Assembly (NCBI RefSeq): GCF_040784915.1
Contig: NZ_CP160797.1
Span: 4,187,767-4,251,766, forward strand
Length of the DNA stretch: 64,000 nucleotides
Direction of reading: 5' to 3'
Source: Bacillus vallismortis
GTDB taxonomy: Bacteria; Bacillota; Bacilli; Bacillales; Bacillaceae
Shown here piece after piece: positions 34,985 to 44,290 of this stretch. Below the pieces are notes generated by a model. That model saw only the letters and a list, made by a program, of their open reading frames with translations, made no database searches and was not told the origin of the DNA. The position numbers and the translations under genes were made by a program. The number at the start of each line of letters is the position of its first letter. Positions within the stretch are counted from its first letter, which is position 1.

Positions 34985-35398
34985 TTGTTGTATTCCATTA
35001 GTAAAGCTGCTGAGAAGACTAGTATTAGCTCGTATACATTAAGATATTACGAAAAGATTGGGTTACTTCCACCACCAAAACGAAAAAACAGTGGAAGGCG
35101 TTTTTATACAGAGACTGATATTCAGTTCATGACATTCCTTAAAAGTTTAAAGGAAACAGGTATGTCTTTAGAGGATATTAATGAGTTTGTCAAAGACGGC
35201 TGCATTTTGGAAAAAATCAATTCGGATGTTAAATCAGCACAGCTCTCCCCATCTATAAATAAACGTATTGAGATTTTAACCAAGCACTTAGAGAAAATGG
35301 AAATTAAAAAAAAGGAGCTGGAAGAAGTAATTTCTACTACAAAAGGAAAACTGGATACATATTATTCAATTTTGAAAGAGGAAGTGGAAAACAAATGA
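34985..35398 (+). CDS. yyaN: MerR-family transcriptional regulator YyaN
   Basis: A 137-residue MerR protein: helix-turn-helix and wing YSISKAAEKTSISSYTLRYYEKIGLLPPPKRKNSGRRFYTETDIQFM (about 3-50), then a long dimerisation helix. TTG 34985 follows AGAGGAATGATG. The stop overlaps the yyaM start by four bases, so the pair is coupled, and the upstream 19-base promoter spacing with a dyad shows that YyaN probably activates both. No metal-binding Cys cluster is seen at the C terminus, so a small organic ligand is more likely. Confidence 0.88.
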   Translation: MLYSISKAAEKTSISSYTLRYYEKIGLLPPPKRKNSGRRFYTETDIQFMTFLKSLKETGMSLEDINEFVKDGCILEKINSDVKSAQLSPSINKRIEILTKHLEKMEIKKKELEEVISTTKGKLDTYYSILKEEVENK

Positions 35399-36312
35399 AA
35401 CATTTAAATATATACCTGATGTTAATTGGCTTCTCTATTTTTACAGGAGCTACTTTTAATCTTGCAAAATATACGGTTGGATATTTTTCTCCATCGTTCT
35501 CTGCGGCATGGCGTTTCGGTTTAGCTGCTGCACTGATGCTCATCATTTTGATTTTTACTGAAGGTATAAACAAGAGTCAATTACGGAAAAACGCCGTTTC
35601 ATACATTGTTCTTGGAATTATAGGAATATTTGGATTTAATGCCTTGTTTTTTATTGGTTTGAAATATACATCTCCCGTTAACGGAGCATTAATAATGGGG
35701 CTGAATCCTTTATTAACAGCAATTTTCGCTCGAATGATCTTAAAGGACAAAATGACAAAAAAACAAGTGCTCGGCATATTCTTTGCATTCATCGGTGTAT
35801 TGTTAGTCATTACACAAGGTTCTATCGAAATCATTAAAACCTTATCAATTTCAGGGGGAGATTTAATAATCTTTACAGGTAACGTTTGTTGGGCACTTTA
35901 TGGTGTACTTGGACGGCGGTTTGTAAAAGATGGTACTCCGCTATCTACAACCACTTATACGATGGTTATCGGTGCTGTTAGTTTAATAGTAGTTTCCCTA
36001 TTTACATCCAAACCTGTTTCTTTATCGAACATCCCGATTGGAGTTTGGGGGGCAATTGCCTTTATGGCTTTCTTTACAAGCGTTTTGGGTTACCTATGGT
36101 GGAATCAGGGGATTAAGGAGATTGGGGCAGGTAAAACTTCTTTATTTTTCAACCTTGTTCCCGTTGTAACGATGATTATTTCATTTGCCGTTGGCACACC
36201 GATAAAGGTATTTCAAGTTATTGGAGCCGTGTTAGTTATATTAGGCGTTTTAACTGCTTCAGGGGTAATACGTTTTCCTAAGTACAATACTAGAGAACAG
36301 TCAGCTGTATAA
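35395..36312 (+). CDS. yyaM: EamA/DMT-family transporter YyaM
   Basis: A 305-residue membrane protein with ten hydrophobic segments in two EamA repeats (FSIFTGATFNLAKYTVGYFSPSFSAAWRF... and ITFTGNVCWALYGVLGRRF...). It belongs to the drug/metabolite transporter superfamily, and the length fits YyaM. ATG 35395 overlaps the yyaN stop. As the target of a MerR-type activator it may export a toxic or signalling compound, which is an inference. Confidence 0.87.
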   Translation: MKHLNIYLMLIGFSIFTGATFNLAKYTVGYFSPSFSAAWRFGLAAALMLIILIFTEGINKSQLRKNAVSYIVLGIIGIFGFNALFFIGLKYTSPVNGALIMGLNPLLTAIFARMILKDKMTKKQVLGIFFAFIGVLLVITQGSIEIIKTLSISGGDLIIFTGNVCWALYGVLGRRFVKDGTPLSTTTYTMVIGAVSLIVVSLFTSKPVSLSNIPIGVWGAIAFMAFFTSVLGYLWWNQGIKEIGAGKTSLFFNLVPVVTMIISFAVGTPIKVFQVIGAVLVILGVLTASGVIRFPKYNTREQSAV

Positions 36313-36344
36313 AGAAGCAGGGATTATTTTTGAGAAAATGTGTT

Positions 36345-36529
36345 AAGTGATCCCATGCCAAATAAAAGTAAACCCAATAGATGAATCGCTGAGAAGTCTC
36401 CATATTTACTCCAACACGCACACAACCCTGTAGACTGGTTCCCATGGGGGAAGAGGCCTTCGAAAAAGCAAAACGCGAAAACAAGCCGGTTCTGGTCAGC
36501 ATCGGTTATTCGACTTACCATTGGTGGCA
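36345..36529 (+). pseudogene. yyaL 5'-end relic G
   Basis: GTGATCCCATGCCAAATAAA starts a close copy of yyaL with an early stop (AGATGAATC) and one lost base near the GGGGG run. It ends at ACTTACCATTGGTGGCA (36529). The usual GAAAGAAG before GTGATC is missing. A serine-recombinase relic begins 80 bases further on. Confidence 0.88.
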
Positions 36530-36608
36530 AGTCCGTATAGCTACACACCTATAATTACGATATTCTAGAAGTATATTACATTCAGGAAACCATAAAGGGT
36601 GATGAGCT

Positions 36609-36971
36609 GTTGGAGTTATAATACAAAATCAAGCGTAACTAAGAAAGTCACGAAATAAAGAGGGCGAAGAAACAGAAGAAGCATTGGTAAAACATCGAAA
36701 AAGACTTCTTGATATTGCTCATAAAAATAATTGGCAGTATGAAATATTCCAAGAAGCTGAGAGTTCAATGGATGAAATGCGACCTGAATACCAAAGGATG
36801 ATTAACAAACTCACAGATGGCATATTTGACGCTGTTTTGTCAGTTAACTTAGCACGGGTTACAAGGGATGATGCAGAGACACCTAAATTCATGAACCTTT
36901 TACGACAAGATGATGCTTGTAACGAAAATAAAGCCGGAAGGCAAAAACATCTATTAGCCGATTCATTATAA
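36609..36971 (+). pseudogene. N-terminal relic of a serine recombinase
   Basis: In one frame the sequence reads VGVIIQNQA, a stop, then LRKSRNKEGEETEEALVKHR and KRLLDIAHKNNWQYEIFQEAESS...MRPEYQRMINKLTDGIFDAVLSVNLARVTRDDAETPKFMNLL. LRKSR carries the presumed catalytic serine, and NLARVTRD matches the NLDRLSR region of resolvase domains. The frame ends after about 120 codons, without the zinc-ribbon and coiled-coil domains of a large serine integrase. It begins 80 bases after the common end of relic G and points away from it, as integrase genes often do next to attachment sites. Confidence 0.75.
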
Positions 36972-37982
36972 GGATTTTTTTCTTAGGCTAGCAAAAAACC
37001 GTTTAAAATACTCTTCTAATGCTACTTCACCCAACTTAGGCTTAAAATTCAAATCCTGTCTTGATGTAGTAAGGTCATAGTGTCTATTTATTCCACCATA
37101 ATATAATTCTACCTGACTTCTAAGTAGTGATGGCTGAGTATTCTTTTCCTTTGCTTCAAATTCAAGTTTATCAGCTAAATGTAACAACTGTTCTTTAGTA
37201 TATTTTTGTGGTATCTCAAGATTAGGAATAAATTTTTTTGCAATTTTAATGATATCATCTGAAGTTACAGGCTCTTCATTAGCCAAGATATATCTTGTAC
37301 CTCTTACACCTTTTTCCGCTGCAGCAATCATACCTTTCACAACATCAGTTACATCTATTGGCGTCATTTCACTTATATAGTTAACTTTCATCTTTCCTAA
37401 AAGAATACTTTCGAAGGCCAGTATGGTTGGAGTTTTCTTTAAAAACTCTCCACCAATCATTGCACCAGGAAGAACGCTAACCATATCCAAATCATATTTT
37501 TCTGCCAGCTCCCAAGCTGTTCTTTCAGCTCGTGCTTTTGAATCAAAGTATGCATTTCCATGACTGTTTTCAAGCCATGTAGTTTCATCAATTTTACCCT
37601 TTAAGTTTGTCTTGTCCAATGACAATGCTGCTACGGAGCTTACATATACTATTTTTCTTACATTTGCTTCTTTAGCAGCCTCCATTATATTTTGAGTTGC
37701 CTCAACATTAGGAATAATGATCTCTTTTTCAGGATCTTGTGCCCAATGTTTAAATACAGCAGCTACTTGATATAAGGTATTCACTCCATCAAGTGCTTTA
37801 TGAAGTGAGTCTTTATCCCTCAAATCGGCGTAGACGATCTCACAATCAAGGTCTACAAATGGTTCTTTGTCATTTAAATCTCGTACACCTGCTCTAACAG
37901 TTTCTCCTCTTTTTAATAATTCCCTTACCAAGTTGTTACCCAAATGACCATTTGCACCTGTTACCAAGGAAATTTTTTTCAT
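36966..37982 (-). CDS. NAD(P)-dependent epimerase/reductase (extended SDR)
   Basis: A 338-residue extended SDR enzyme of the dihydroflavonol-reductase/3-beta-HSD-like type. The N-terminal TGANGHLGNNLVREL is the GxxGxxG nucleotide site, VYVSSVAAL gives the catalytic Ser region and YFDSKARAE the YxxxK motif. The substrate is unknown. ATG 37982 follows AGGAGGAT. It lies downstream of a Crp/Fnr-like gene on the same strand and its 3' end overlaps the end of the recombinase relic by a few bases. Confidence 0.85.
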   Translation of the reverse strand: MKKISLVTGANGHLGNNLVRELLKRGETVRAGVRDLNDKEPFVDLDCEIVYADLRDKDSLHKALDGVNTLYQVAAVFKHWAQDPEKEIIIPNVEATQNIMEAAKEANVRKIVYVSSVAALSLDKTNLKGKIDETTWLENSHGNAYFDSKARAERTAWELAEKYDLDMVSVLPGAMIGGEFLKKTPTILAFESILLGKMKVNYISEMTPIDVTDVVKGMIAAAEKGVRGTRYILANEEPVTSDDIIKIAKKFIPNLEIPQKYTKEQLLHLADKLEFEAKEKNTQPSLLRSQVELYYGGINRHYDLTTSRQDLNFKPKLGEVALEEYFKRFFASLRKKSL

Positions 37983-38067
37983 AAATAAATCCTCCTAAAT
38001 CAGTGATTACACCAGTCATCATAATGCGATAATAGCCTGTTGTAATTGACATATGTAAATTGCAATA

Positions 38068-38100
38068 AAAAAACACCAAATACTTTTATTTGATGTTTCC
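38068..38100 (-). terminator. Terminator between the Crp-like and epimerase genes
   Basis: AACATCAAATA pairs with TATTTGGTGTT on the minus strand, followed by seven T residues. Confidence 0.75.
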
Positions 38101-38109
38101 TAAAAACGT

Positions 38110-38691
38110 TTATTCTATTTTCATACTTCTCTTAATTCTACTAAGTGAGCTTGCTCTAATTCCAATATAAGAAGCAATATATGATTGATTTATCCTATTT
38201 TCTAAAGAAGAATACTCTCTTTTAAACTCCATGTACCTTTCCAGTGCATCTTTCATAAGTAACGCCTGTTCTCGATTTAGCGTATCAACAAGAATCTTCT
38301 GAATATAATTAGTGAATATAACCTTCATTTGATTAGTTTTCTTCATACCTAGGTATATGGAATTATACGGAATAACTACGCAAATGCTGTCTTGCAGGCT
38401 TTCTACACTAAATCTAGCTTCTTCAACTCTTAATAAACCCTCTGCACAGGCAAATTCCGTTTCAGCTGCAAAACATTTTGTCACATCATTCCCTGAAGCA
38501 TCTATATAATATCCTCTCATAATTCCTTTATGAATATAATACAGTGAAGAAACTCTTTGCCCCTGACTTAAAACAATTGTACCCTTTGGTACCATCTTTA
38601 TATCAGCTGTTGAATTGAATAAGTATTTTAAATCTTCTTCCAATTCCAGCTTCAAACCAGCTTCGATATAATCACTCGGCTTATTAAGCAT
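38110..38691 (-). CDS. Crp/Fnr-family regulator (cyclic-nucleotide-binding fold)
   Basis: A 193-residue protein with a cyclic-nucleotide-binding-like beta roll (KGTIVLSQGQRVSSLYYIHKGIMRGYYIDASGNDVTKCF, about 35-75) and a C-terminal helix-turn-helix (NQSYIASYIGIRASSLSRIKRSM). It is shorter than classic Crp. I begin at ATG 38691 behind AGAGGTGATAA; a frame 31 codons longer has no such site. It probably controls the epimerase gene next to it. The effector is unknown. Confidence 0.8.
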   Translation of the reverse strand: MLNKPSDYIEAGLKLELEEDLKYLFNSTADIKMVPKGTIVLSQGQRVSSLYYIHKGIMRGYYIDASGNDVTKCFAAETEFACAEGLLRVEEARFSVESLQDSICVVIPYNSIYLGMKKTNQMKVIFTNYIQKILVDTLNREQALLMKDALERYMEFKREYSSLENRINQSYIASYIGIRASSLSRIKRSMKIE

Positions 38692-38820
38692 AATTATCAC
38701 CTCTCTAAACATATAAGGCATATCCTTTATCCACAATTTCACTATTATAGCATTTAACCATGTCAAGCAATATAATAGATTCACTTAAAATTCAATACAA
38801 TCAACGATTAGCACTTATTG

Positions 38821-38964
38821 GGGTAGCAACACACATCCATCAACTTAAGAAATTGACTGTTACCCAAAACGAAAAAAAAAATTTAATTTATATAAATCAC
38901 TATCAAGAGATAAAAATTTCGTTTTGGGGGTACTTCAAAATATTAGCTTGATGGGGAGCTACCC
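38821..38964. repeat. MITE-like element with long terminal inverted repeats (144 bp)
   Basis: GGGTAGC at the left mirrors GCTACCC at the right; further in, CCATCAA matches the complement of TTGATGG, and ACCCAAAACGAAA that of TTTCGTTTTGGGGGT. The arms span about 55 bases each around an AT-rich core. There is no reading frame. A weaker copy lies at 27368-27478. Together with flanks this fills most of the 447-base gap before yyaL. Confidence 0.7.
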
Positions 38965-39138
38965 TTTTAACTAAAGATATATTATCGGCACAAAAAAGAA
39001 CTTTAATTGACGGGACTGACCCATAATATGAGACAAATAAAAAACACCTTCACGTTTGAAAGGGGAAATATTTAAAGTATTTAATTTTATACTTGTGATA
39101 CAGTAAGAATGAAAAACAAGTTGAAAGAAGGTGATCCC

Positions 39139-41208
39139 ATGCCAAACAAAAGTAAACCCAATAAATTAATCGCTGAGAAGTCTCCATATTTACTCCAACA
39201 CGCCCACAACCCTGTGGACTGGTTCCCTTGGGGAGAAGAAGCCTTCGAAAAAGCAAAACACGAAAACAAGCCGGTACTTGTCAGCATCGGTTATTCGACT
39301 TGTCATTGGTGCCATGTGATGGCTCACGAAAGCTTCGAGGACGAGGAAATTGCGCGTCTCCTCAATGAACGGTTTGTGGCGATTAAAGTGGACCGGGAAG
39401 AGCGTCCGGATGTGGATTCTGTTTATATGAGAATCTGTCAGCTGATGACCGGGCAGGGCGGCTGGCCGTTGAATGTGTTTATCACGCCTGACCAGAAGCC
39501 GTTTTACGCGGGTACATATTTTCCAAAGACGAGCAAATTCAATCGTCCCGGTTTTGTTGATGTGCTTGAGCATCTGTCTGAGACATTTGCGAACGATCGC
39601 GAACATGTCGAGGATATTGCGGAGAACGCCGCTAAACATTTGCAGAACAAAACAGCTGCAAAATCAGGTGAAGCCCTTAGCGAGTCAGCGATTCACCGGA
39701 CATTCCAGCAGCTTGCCAACGGGTTTGATACGATCTACGGGGGTTTCGGGCAGGCGCCGAAATTTCCGATGCCCCATATGCTGATGTATTTGCTTCGTTA
39801 TCATCACAATACGGGGCAGGAAAATGCTTTATACAACGTGACGAAAACGCTGGACAGCATGGCGAATGGCGGCATTTACGATCATATCGGCTATGGATTT
39901 GCCCGCTACTCGACCGATGACGAATGGCTCGTTCCCCATTTTGAAAAAATGCTATATGATAATGCGTTGCTGCTGACGGCTTATACAGAAGCTTATCAAG
40001 TTACGCAAAACAGCCGGTATCAAGAGATTTGCGAACAAATCATCACCTTCATTCAGCGGGAAATGACTCATGAAGACGGAAGCTTTTTCTCCGCTTTAGA
40101 CGCGGACACAGAAGGAGAAGAAGGAAAGTACTACGTGTGGTCAAAGGAAGAGATTCTGAAAACGCTCGGAGACGATCTCGGAACGCTGTATGGCCGAGTG
40201 TATGATATCACTGAAAAAGGGAATTTTGAAAGCAAAAATATTCCGAACCTCATTCACACAAAGCGGGAACAAATCAAGGTTGAATTCGGTTTAACCGAGG
40301 AAGAGCTCAGCCTCAAGCTTGAGGACGCAAGACGACAGCTCTTGAAGACACGCGAAGATAGAACATATCCGCATGTCGATGATAAGGTGCTGACCTCTTG
40401 GAACGCGCTGATGATCGCGGGCCTTGCCAAAGCGGCAAAGGTATTCCAAGAACCAAAATATCTCAGATTAGCGGAAGACGCCATCACATTTATTGAAAAC
40501 CAATTAATCATTGACGGCCGTGTAATGGTTCGGTATCGAGACGGCGAAGTGAAAAACAAAGGCTTCATCGACGATTACGCTTTTCTCCTATGGGCTTATC
40601 TGGATCTCTATGAAGCCTCGTTTGATCTTTCTTATTTAGAAAAAGCGAAGAAACTGACAGACGATATGATCGGCTTATTTTGGGATGAGGAGCATGGCGG
40701 GTTCTACTTCACCGGACACGATGCAGAAGCCTTAATCGTCCGAGAAAAAGAAGTATATGACGGCGCCGTGCCTTCCGGAAACAGCGTGGCAGCCGTTCAG
40801 CTGCTGCGCCTCGGACAGGCCACAGGCGACTTATCATTGATTGAAAAAGCGGAAACGATGTTTTCTGTGTTCAAGCCGGATATCGACGCGTATCCGAGCG
40901 GCCATGCTTTCTTTATGCAAAGTGTGTTAAAGCATGTGACGCCTAAAAAAGAAATCGTTATTTTTGGCAGCGCAGACGATCCAGACAGAAAACAATTGAT
41001 AACCGCGCTTCAAAAAGCCTTTAAGCCAAACGACTCCATTCTGGTGGCAGAACATCCTGATCAATGCAAAGACATAGCACCATTCGCAGCAGACTACCGC
41101 ATCATAGACAGCAAAACAACCGTGTATATTTGCGAAAACTTCGCCTGCCAGCAGCCGACAACAAATATCGAAGAAGCCATCCAAACATTAATAAGCAGCA
41201 GGGATTAA
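39139..41208 (+). CDS. yyaL: Thioredoxin-domain protein YyaL (DUF255/SSP411 family)
   Basis: A 689-residue protein. Residues 4-165 form the DUF255 thioredoxin-like domain with the signature [18 protein letters not shown] (Cys55-x-x-Cys58); the remainder is an alpha/alpha-toroid like that of glycosidases ([46 protein letters not shown]). Its biochemical role is not established. ATG 39139 follows GAAAGAAGGTGATCCC. This is the only intact copy; at least eight decayed copies of its first 59 codons lie upstream, and their shared end point is just after His59. Confidence 0.93.
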   Translation: MPNKSKPNKLIAEKSPYLLQHAHNPVDWFPWGEEAFEKAKHENKPVLVSIGYSTCHWCHVMAHESFEDEEIARLLNERFVAIKVDREERPDVDSVYMRICQLMTGQGGWPLNVFITPDQKPFYAGTYFPKTSKFNRPGFVDVLEHLSETFANDREHVEDIAENAAKHLQNKTAAKSGEALSESAIHRTFQQLANGFDTIYGGFGQAPKFPMPHMLMYLLRYHHNTGQENALYNVTKTLDSMANGGIYDHIGYGFARYSTDDEWLVPHFEKMLYDNALLLTAYTEAYQVTQNSRYQEICEQIITFIQREMTHEDGSFFSALDADTEGEEGKYYVWSKEEILKTLGDDLGTLYGRVYDITEKGNFESKNIPNLIHTKREQIKVEFGLTEEELSLKLEDARRQLLKTREDRTYPHVDDKVLTSWNALMIAGLAKAAKVFQEPKYLRLAEDAITFIENQLIIDGRVMVRYRDGEVKNKGFIDDYAFLLWAYLDLYEASFDLSYLEKAKKLTDDMIGLFWDEEHGGFYFTGHDAEALIVREKEVYDGAVPSGNSVAAVQLLRLGQATGDLSLIEKAETMFSVFKPDIDAYPSGHAFFMQSVLKHVTPKKEIVIFGSADDPDRKQLITALQKAFKPNDSILVAEHPDQCKDIAPFAADYRIIDSKTTVYICENFACQQPTTNIEEAIQTLISSRD

Positions 41209-42104
41209 GACCCTTGCTGCTTACTTTGTGATTTCTTATGGTACCATAACGCGATTCCCGCAAAAACAAGATTGACCGCTATCGTAAATAAAGCCTCCCA
41301 CATCGGGTTTCCCCGCGTAACCGTAAATAACGAAGGAATTCCCCCATACACACTGTTTTTTTCTGTGATAAACATACACAAAAACATATTATTCGCGGCA
41401 TGGGCGCCAAGTGATATTTCAATACTGCCTGTTTTAATCGTGTAATAGGTCCACACAAAACCAAAAGTTAAATACTCAATTCCTGCCCAGACAGCGCCAT
41501 TGTTCATTTCTGGATTCGCAAAATGCAGTACGCCAAACAAGCCTCCGACAATCAATGTCAAGATAAGAGGATTTCTCGTCACTCTCCCGAAAGCTTGAAG
41601 CAAAAATCCTCTGAAAAACAGTTCCTCAGCTGACGTTTGAAACGGAACCAAAATGAGAGCCGCCGCCACCAGCCAGATAAACCGTGAAGGATCAACATCT
41701 TGCATTGAATAGCTGTCAGGATGAATCGCAAAGTCAATCAATTGTACGGCGATCATCAGCAAGAAATAAGCAATAAAGCCAAAGGAAATTCTCCGCCAAT
41801 TGATCTTAGCGTTTGGCGTAATGACCGATCGAAACGGCCGTTTCAGAATAAAGCGCACAGCCAGCCATACTCCCGGAATCGCAAATAAATAAATGACATG
41901 AGCCAAATAAAGATCGACCAGTGGATCACTCAGCACAGCTTCATCCAAATCAAACGTGATATCTGGATTCACAATAACCGTAAACAGTATAGCGAAAAGG
42001 TAAGCAATATTCCCGAATACATATAAACCTACGATCACCAAAAAGGCGAAAAAATATCTCCATAATGTATTGTTTCCTTCTAATGGACGGATAAATGAAT
42101 TCAT
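41205..42104 (-). CDS. yyaK: CPBP-family intramembrane metalloprotease YyaK
   Basis: A 299-residue membrane protein of the CPBP (CAAX protease and bacteriocin-processing) family with about eight hydrophobic segments. The motifs are [17 protein letters not shown] (EExxxR, about 176-190), FGVLHF (FxxxH) and later HAANNMF (HxxxN). The substrate is unknown. I use [12 protein letters not shown], the length known for YyaK; a TTG start eight codons upstream is possible. The gene is convergent with yyaL and overlaps its end by four bases. Confidence 0.87.
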   Translation of the reverse strand: MNSFIRPLEGNNTLWRYFFAFLVIVGLYVFGNIAYLFAILFTVIVNPDITFDLDEAVLSDPLVDLYLAHVIYLFAIPGVWLAVRFILKRPFRSVITPNAKINWRRISFGFIAYFLLMIAVQLIDFAIHPDSYSMQDVDPSRFIWLVAAALILVPFQTSAEELFFRGFLLQAFGRVTRNPLILTLIVGGLFGVLHFANPEMNNGAVWAGIEYLTFGFVWTYYTIKTGSIEISLGAHAANNMFLCMFITEKNSVYGGIPSLFTVTRGNPMWEALFTIAVNLVFAGIALWYHKKSQSKQQGS

Positions 42105-42330
42105 TCCTTCTATGTCTCTTCCTTTCAATGAGAATATTCCTATATAATTGCATAAATTGGTCTTCAAATCTACTGTTTTGGAAATCTTTTAAGCAAAATG
42201 AAAATAAAGAGTGCGAATTTAGTTCTTTCATCTAGTGATTTGAACTCTGTCGCCAATGAATCAAGATACTTATAATAATTCCAAGAGGGGAATTTTCAGT
42301 TTTTTCTTACTAATCAAAAGGGGGTTTTTT

Positions 42331-43686
42331 ATGAATACGATCTTCAAACAGAAGAACACACATCCTTTCTCCAACGCAGCGAATCGTTTAGACCGCCTTC
42401 CGATTTCTCGCGTTCACTTCCAAGTATTAACCGCTCTCGGCATTGTTTATTTTTTTGACCTTGCAGATTTATTTACCCTCAGCAATGTAGCACCGGCACT
42501 GATCGAGCATTGGGGCATCCCGCTTTCAACCATTGCCAATATAACGGCAGCTTCATTTTTAGGCATGTTTTTAGGCGCATCGCTGGGGGGAAGGCTGTCC
42601 GATCGAATCGGCCGCAAAAAAGCCTTACATCTATTTGTGTTTGTTTTCTCCATCGCATCGCTATGCAATGCCTTGGCATGGGATATCCCGTCTTTAATGA
42701 CATTCCGTTTTCTCACCGGATTTGGTGTCGCAGCAGCCATGGTGATTACCAATAGCTATTTGGCGGAATTTTTTCCTTCCAGTGTCCGCGGGAAATATAT
42801 TTCTTTCTGCGCCATGATTGGATTGGTCGGCGTCCCGATCACCAATATTGTGTCTGCCTTTGTCATTCCGCTCGGTTCATGGGGATGGAGGCTTGTATTT
42901 GTATGGGGTGCCGTCGGCCTTATTTATTTTTTCTTCATCCGCCGTCTGGAAGAGTCACCTCGCTGGCATGAAAATCGCGGTGAATATGCGAAAGCTGATG
43001 CGATCCTCAATCGAATTGAGGCGCAGGTTGAACAAGAGAAAGGCCAGCTTCCGGCACCGGCTCAGCCTAAAGCAAACAGTGCCGTTCAGCAGCATGCCGG
43101 TTACGCAGGGCTATTGAAAGGAAGAAACCTCAAAATCACCATCGTTTTATCTGCTGTATGGATTTTTGAAACGTTTGGGTTTTACGGATTTGCGTCATGG
43201 GTTCCAAGCCTCTTAAAAAGCAACGGCATCTCCATGGAAAATACATTGTGGTATAACGTACTGCACTCCGTCGGCGCTCCGCTTGGCGCACTGCTCGGTT
43301 CGTTGATTTCTGAAACATTTCAAAGAAAATGGATTTTAGCCGCCAGCGCCTTTTTGACAGCCATCGCCGGCCTCTTATATGGCATGACTTTTATTCCGAT
43401 CATGATCATTGTGTTTGGTTTTATCGTGAATATCACGGAACGGGTTTTCACCTCGAACTTATACGCCTATACGTCCGAACCTTATCCGACTGAATATCGC
43501 TCGTCTGGCAGCGGTTTAGCCTATGGCCTCGGCCGCTTTTCAAACATTTTCGGCTCATTGCTCGTCGGATTTATCGCCGTTCAGCTCGGCTATGTCAGCG
43601 TCTTTTTATTTATCGGCGGCTGCTGGCTCGCATGCTCCTTACTGTTAATCTGCTTCGGTCCTAAAACGAATGCGAAACAGATTTGA
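42331..43686 (+). CDS. yyaJ: MFS metabolite transporter YyaJ
   Basis: A 451-residue, 12-helix major facilitator of the sugar/niacin-type transporter group. GGRLSDRIGRKKALHLFVF (about 85-103) is the conserved loop 2-3 motif; the central loop (about 235-275) is hydrophilic, and YTSEPYPTEYRSSGSGLAYGLGR is typical for the family. ATG 42331 follows AAAGGGGG. The substrate is unknown. A terminator follows shared with maa. Confidence 0.88.
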   Translation: MNTIFKQKNTHPFSNAANRLDRLPISRVHFQVLTALGIVYFFDLADLFTLSNVAPALIEHWGIPLSTIANITAASFLGMFLGASLGGRLSDRIGRKKALHLFVFVFSIASLCNALAWDIPSLMTFRFLTGFGVAAAMVITNSYLAEFFPSSVRGKYISFCAMIGLVGVPITNIVSAFVIPLGSWGWRLVFVWGAVGLIYFFFIRRLEESPRWHENRGEYAKADAILNRIEAQVEQEKGQLPAPAQPKANSAVQQHAGYAGLLKGRNLKITIVLSAVWIFETFGFYGFASWVPSLLKSNGISMENTLWYNVLHSVGAPLGALLGSLISETFQRKWILAASAFLTAIAGLLYGMTFIPIMIIVFGFIVNITERVFTSNLYAYTSEPYPTEYRSSGSGLAYGLGRFSNIFGSLLVGFIAVQLGYVSVFLFIGGCWLACSLLLICFGPKTNAKQI

Positions 43687-43690
43687 AAAA

Positions 43691-43719
43691 AGTCAGTGCG
43701 GACCTGCCGCACTGATCTC
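43691..43719. terminator. Terminator between yyaJ and maa
   Basis: TCAGTGCGG / CCGCACTGA stem between convergent genes, A-rich on the left. Confidence 0.7.
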
Positions 43720-43720
43720 A

Positions 43721-44275
43721 TTACAATTCCTTCAACATCCTCGCGGGGTTTCCGCCTACAACAGTATTAGCAGGTACATCCTTAGTCACAACAGCCCCCG
43801 ATGCGATCACCGCGTTATCACCAATCGTCACTCCCGGGTTAATTACCGTCCGGCCTCCGATCCAAACATGATCTCCAATGGTCACAGGCTTACCGAACTC
43901 CTGGCCGGACTTTCTTTCAATCGGATCAAGCGGATGACCAGCCGTATAGATATGTACCCCTGGCGCAATCAAACAGTGACGTCCGATACGCACCTCACAC
44001 ACATCTAAAATAACACAGTCAAAATTAACAAATGTATGATCTCCAATATGAATGTGATAGCCATAATCACAGCGAAATGTCGGCAAAATCGTGACTTGAT
44101 CACCAAGCGAGCCGAGCAGCTCCTTCAAAAGCTCCGTCCGCACTGCATCATCTTCTGGTGTTTCGTTATATTGTCTACTCAGCTGTCTCGCACGTTTGCG
44201 TTCAAGTAGTAGTTGTTGATCTTCCGGATTATATAGTTCTCCGGCTGCCATTTTTTCTTTTTCTGTCCTCAGCAT
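43721..44275 (-). CDS. maa: Maltose O-acetyltransferase
   Basis: A 184-residue hexapeptide-repeat acetyltransferase. The N-terminal MaaC-like helices ([17 protein letters not shown]) precede the left-handed beta-helix (about 60-170) with the catalytic His in [10 protein letters not shown] and the acetyl-CoA loop [30 protein letters not shown]. It acetylates maltose and other sugars in vitro in homologues. The length equals that of B. subtilis Maa. yyaH lies 15 bases upstream, so the two may be cotranscribed. Confidence 0.92.
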   Translation of the reverse strand: MLRTEKEKMAAGELYNPEDQQLLLERKRARQLSRQYNETPEDDAVRTELLKELLGSLGDQVTILPTFRCDYGYHIHIGDHTFVNFDCVILDVCEVRIGRHCLIAPGVHIYTAGHPLDPIERKSGQEFGKPVTIGDHVWIGGRTVINPGVTIGDNAVIASGAVVTKDVPANTVVGGNPARMLKEL

Positions 44276-44290
44276 TCAAGTCACTCCATG

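Noticed and set aside
18670..36529. The repeated yyaL fragments taken as a CRISPR array or as an insertion sequence
   Set aside because: Spacing is kilobases with different genes between, the repeats are 100-200 bases and match codons of one gene, and no cas or transposase gene is present.
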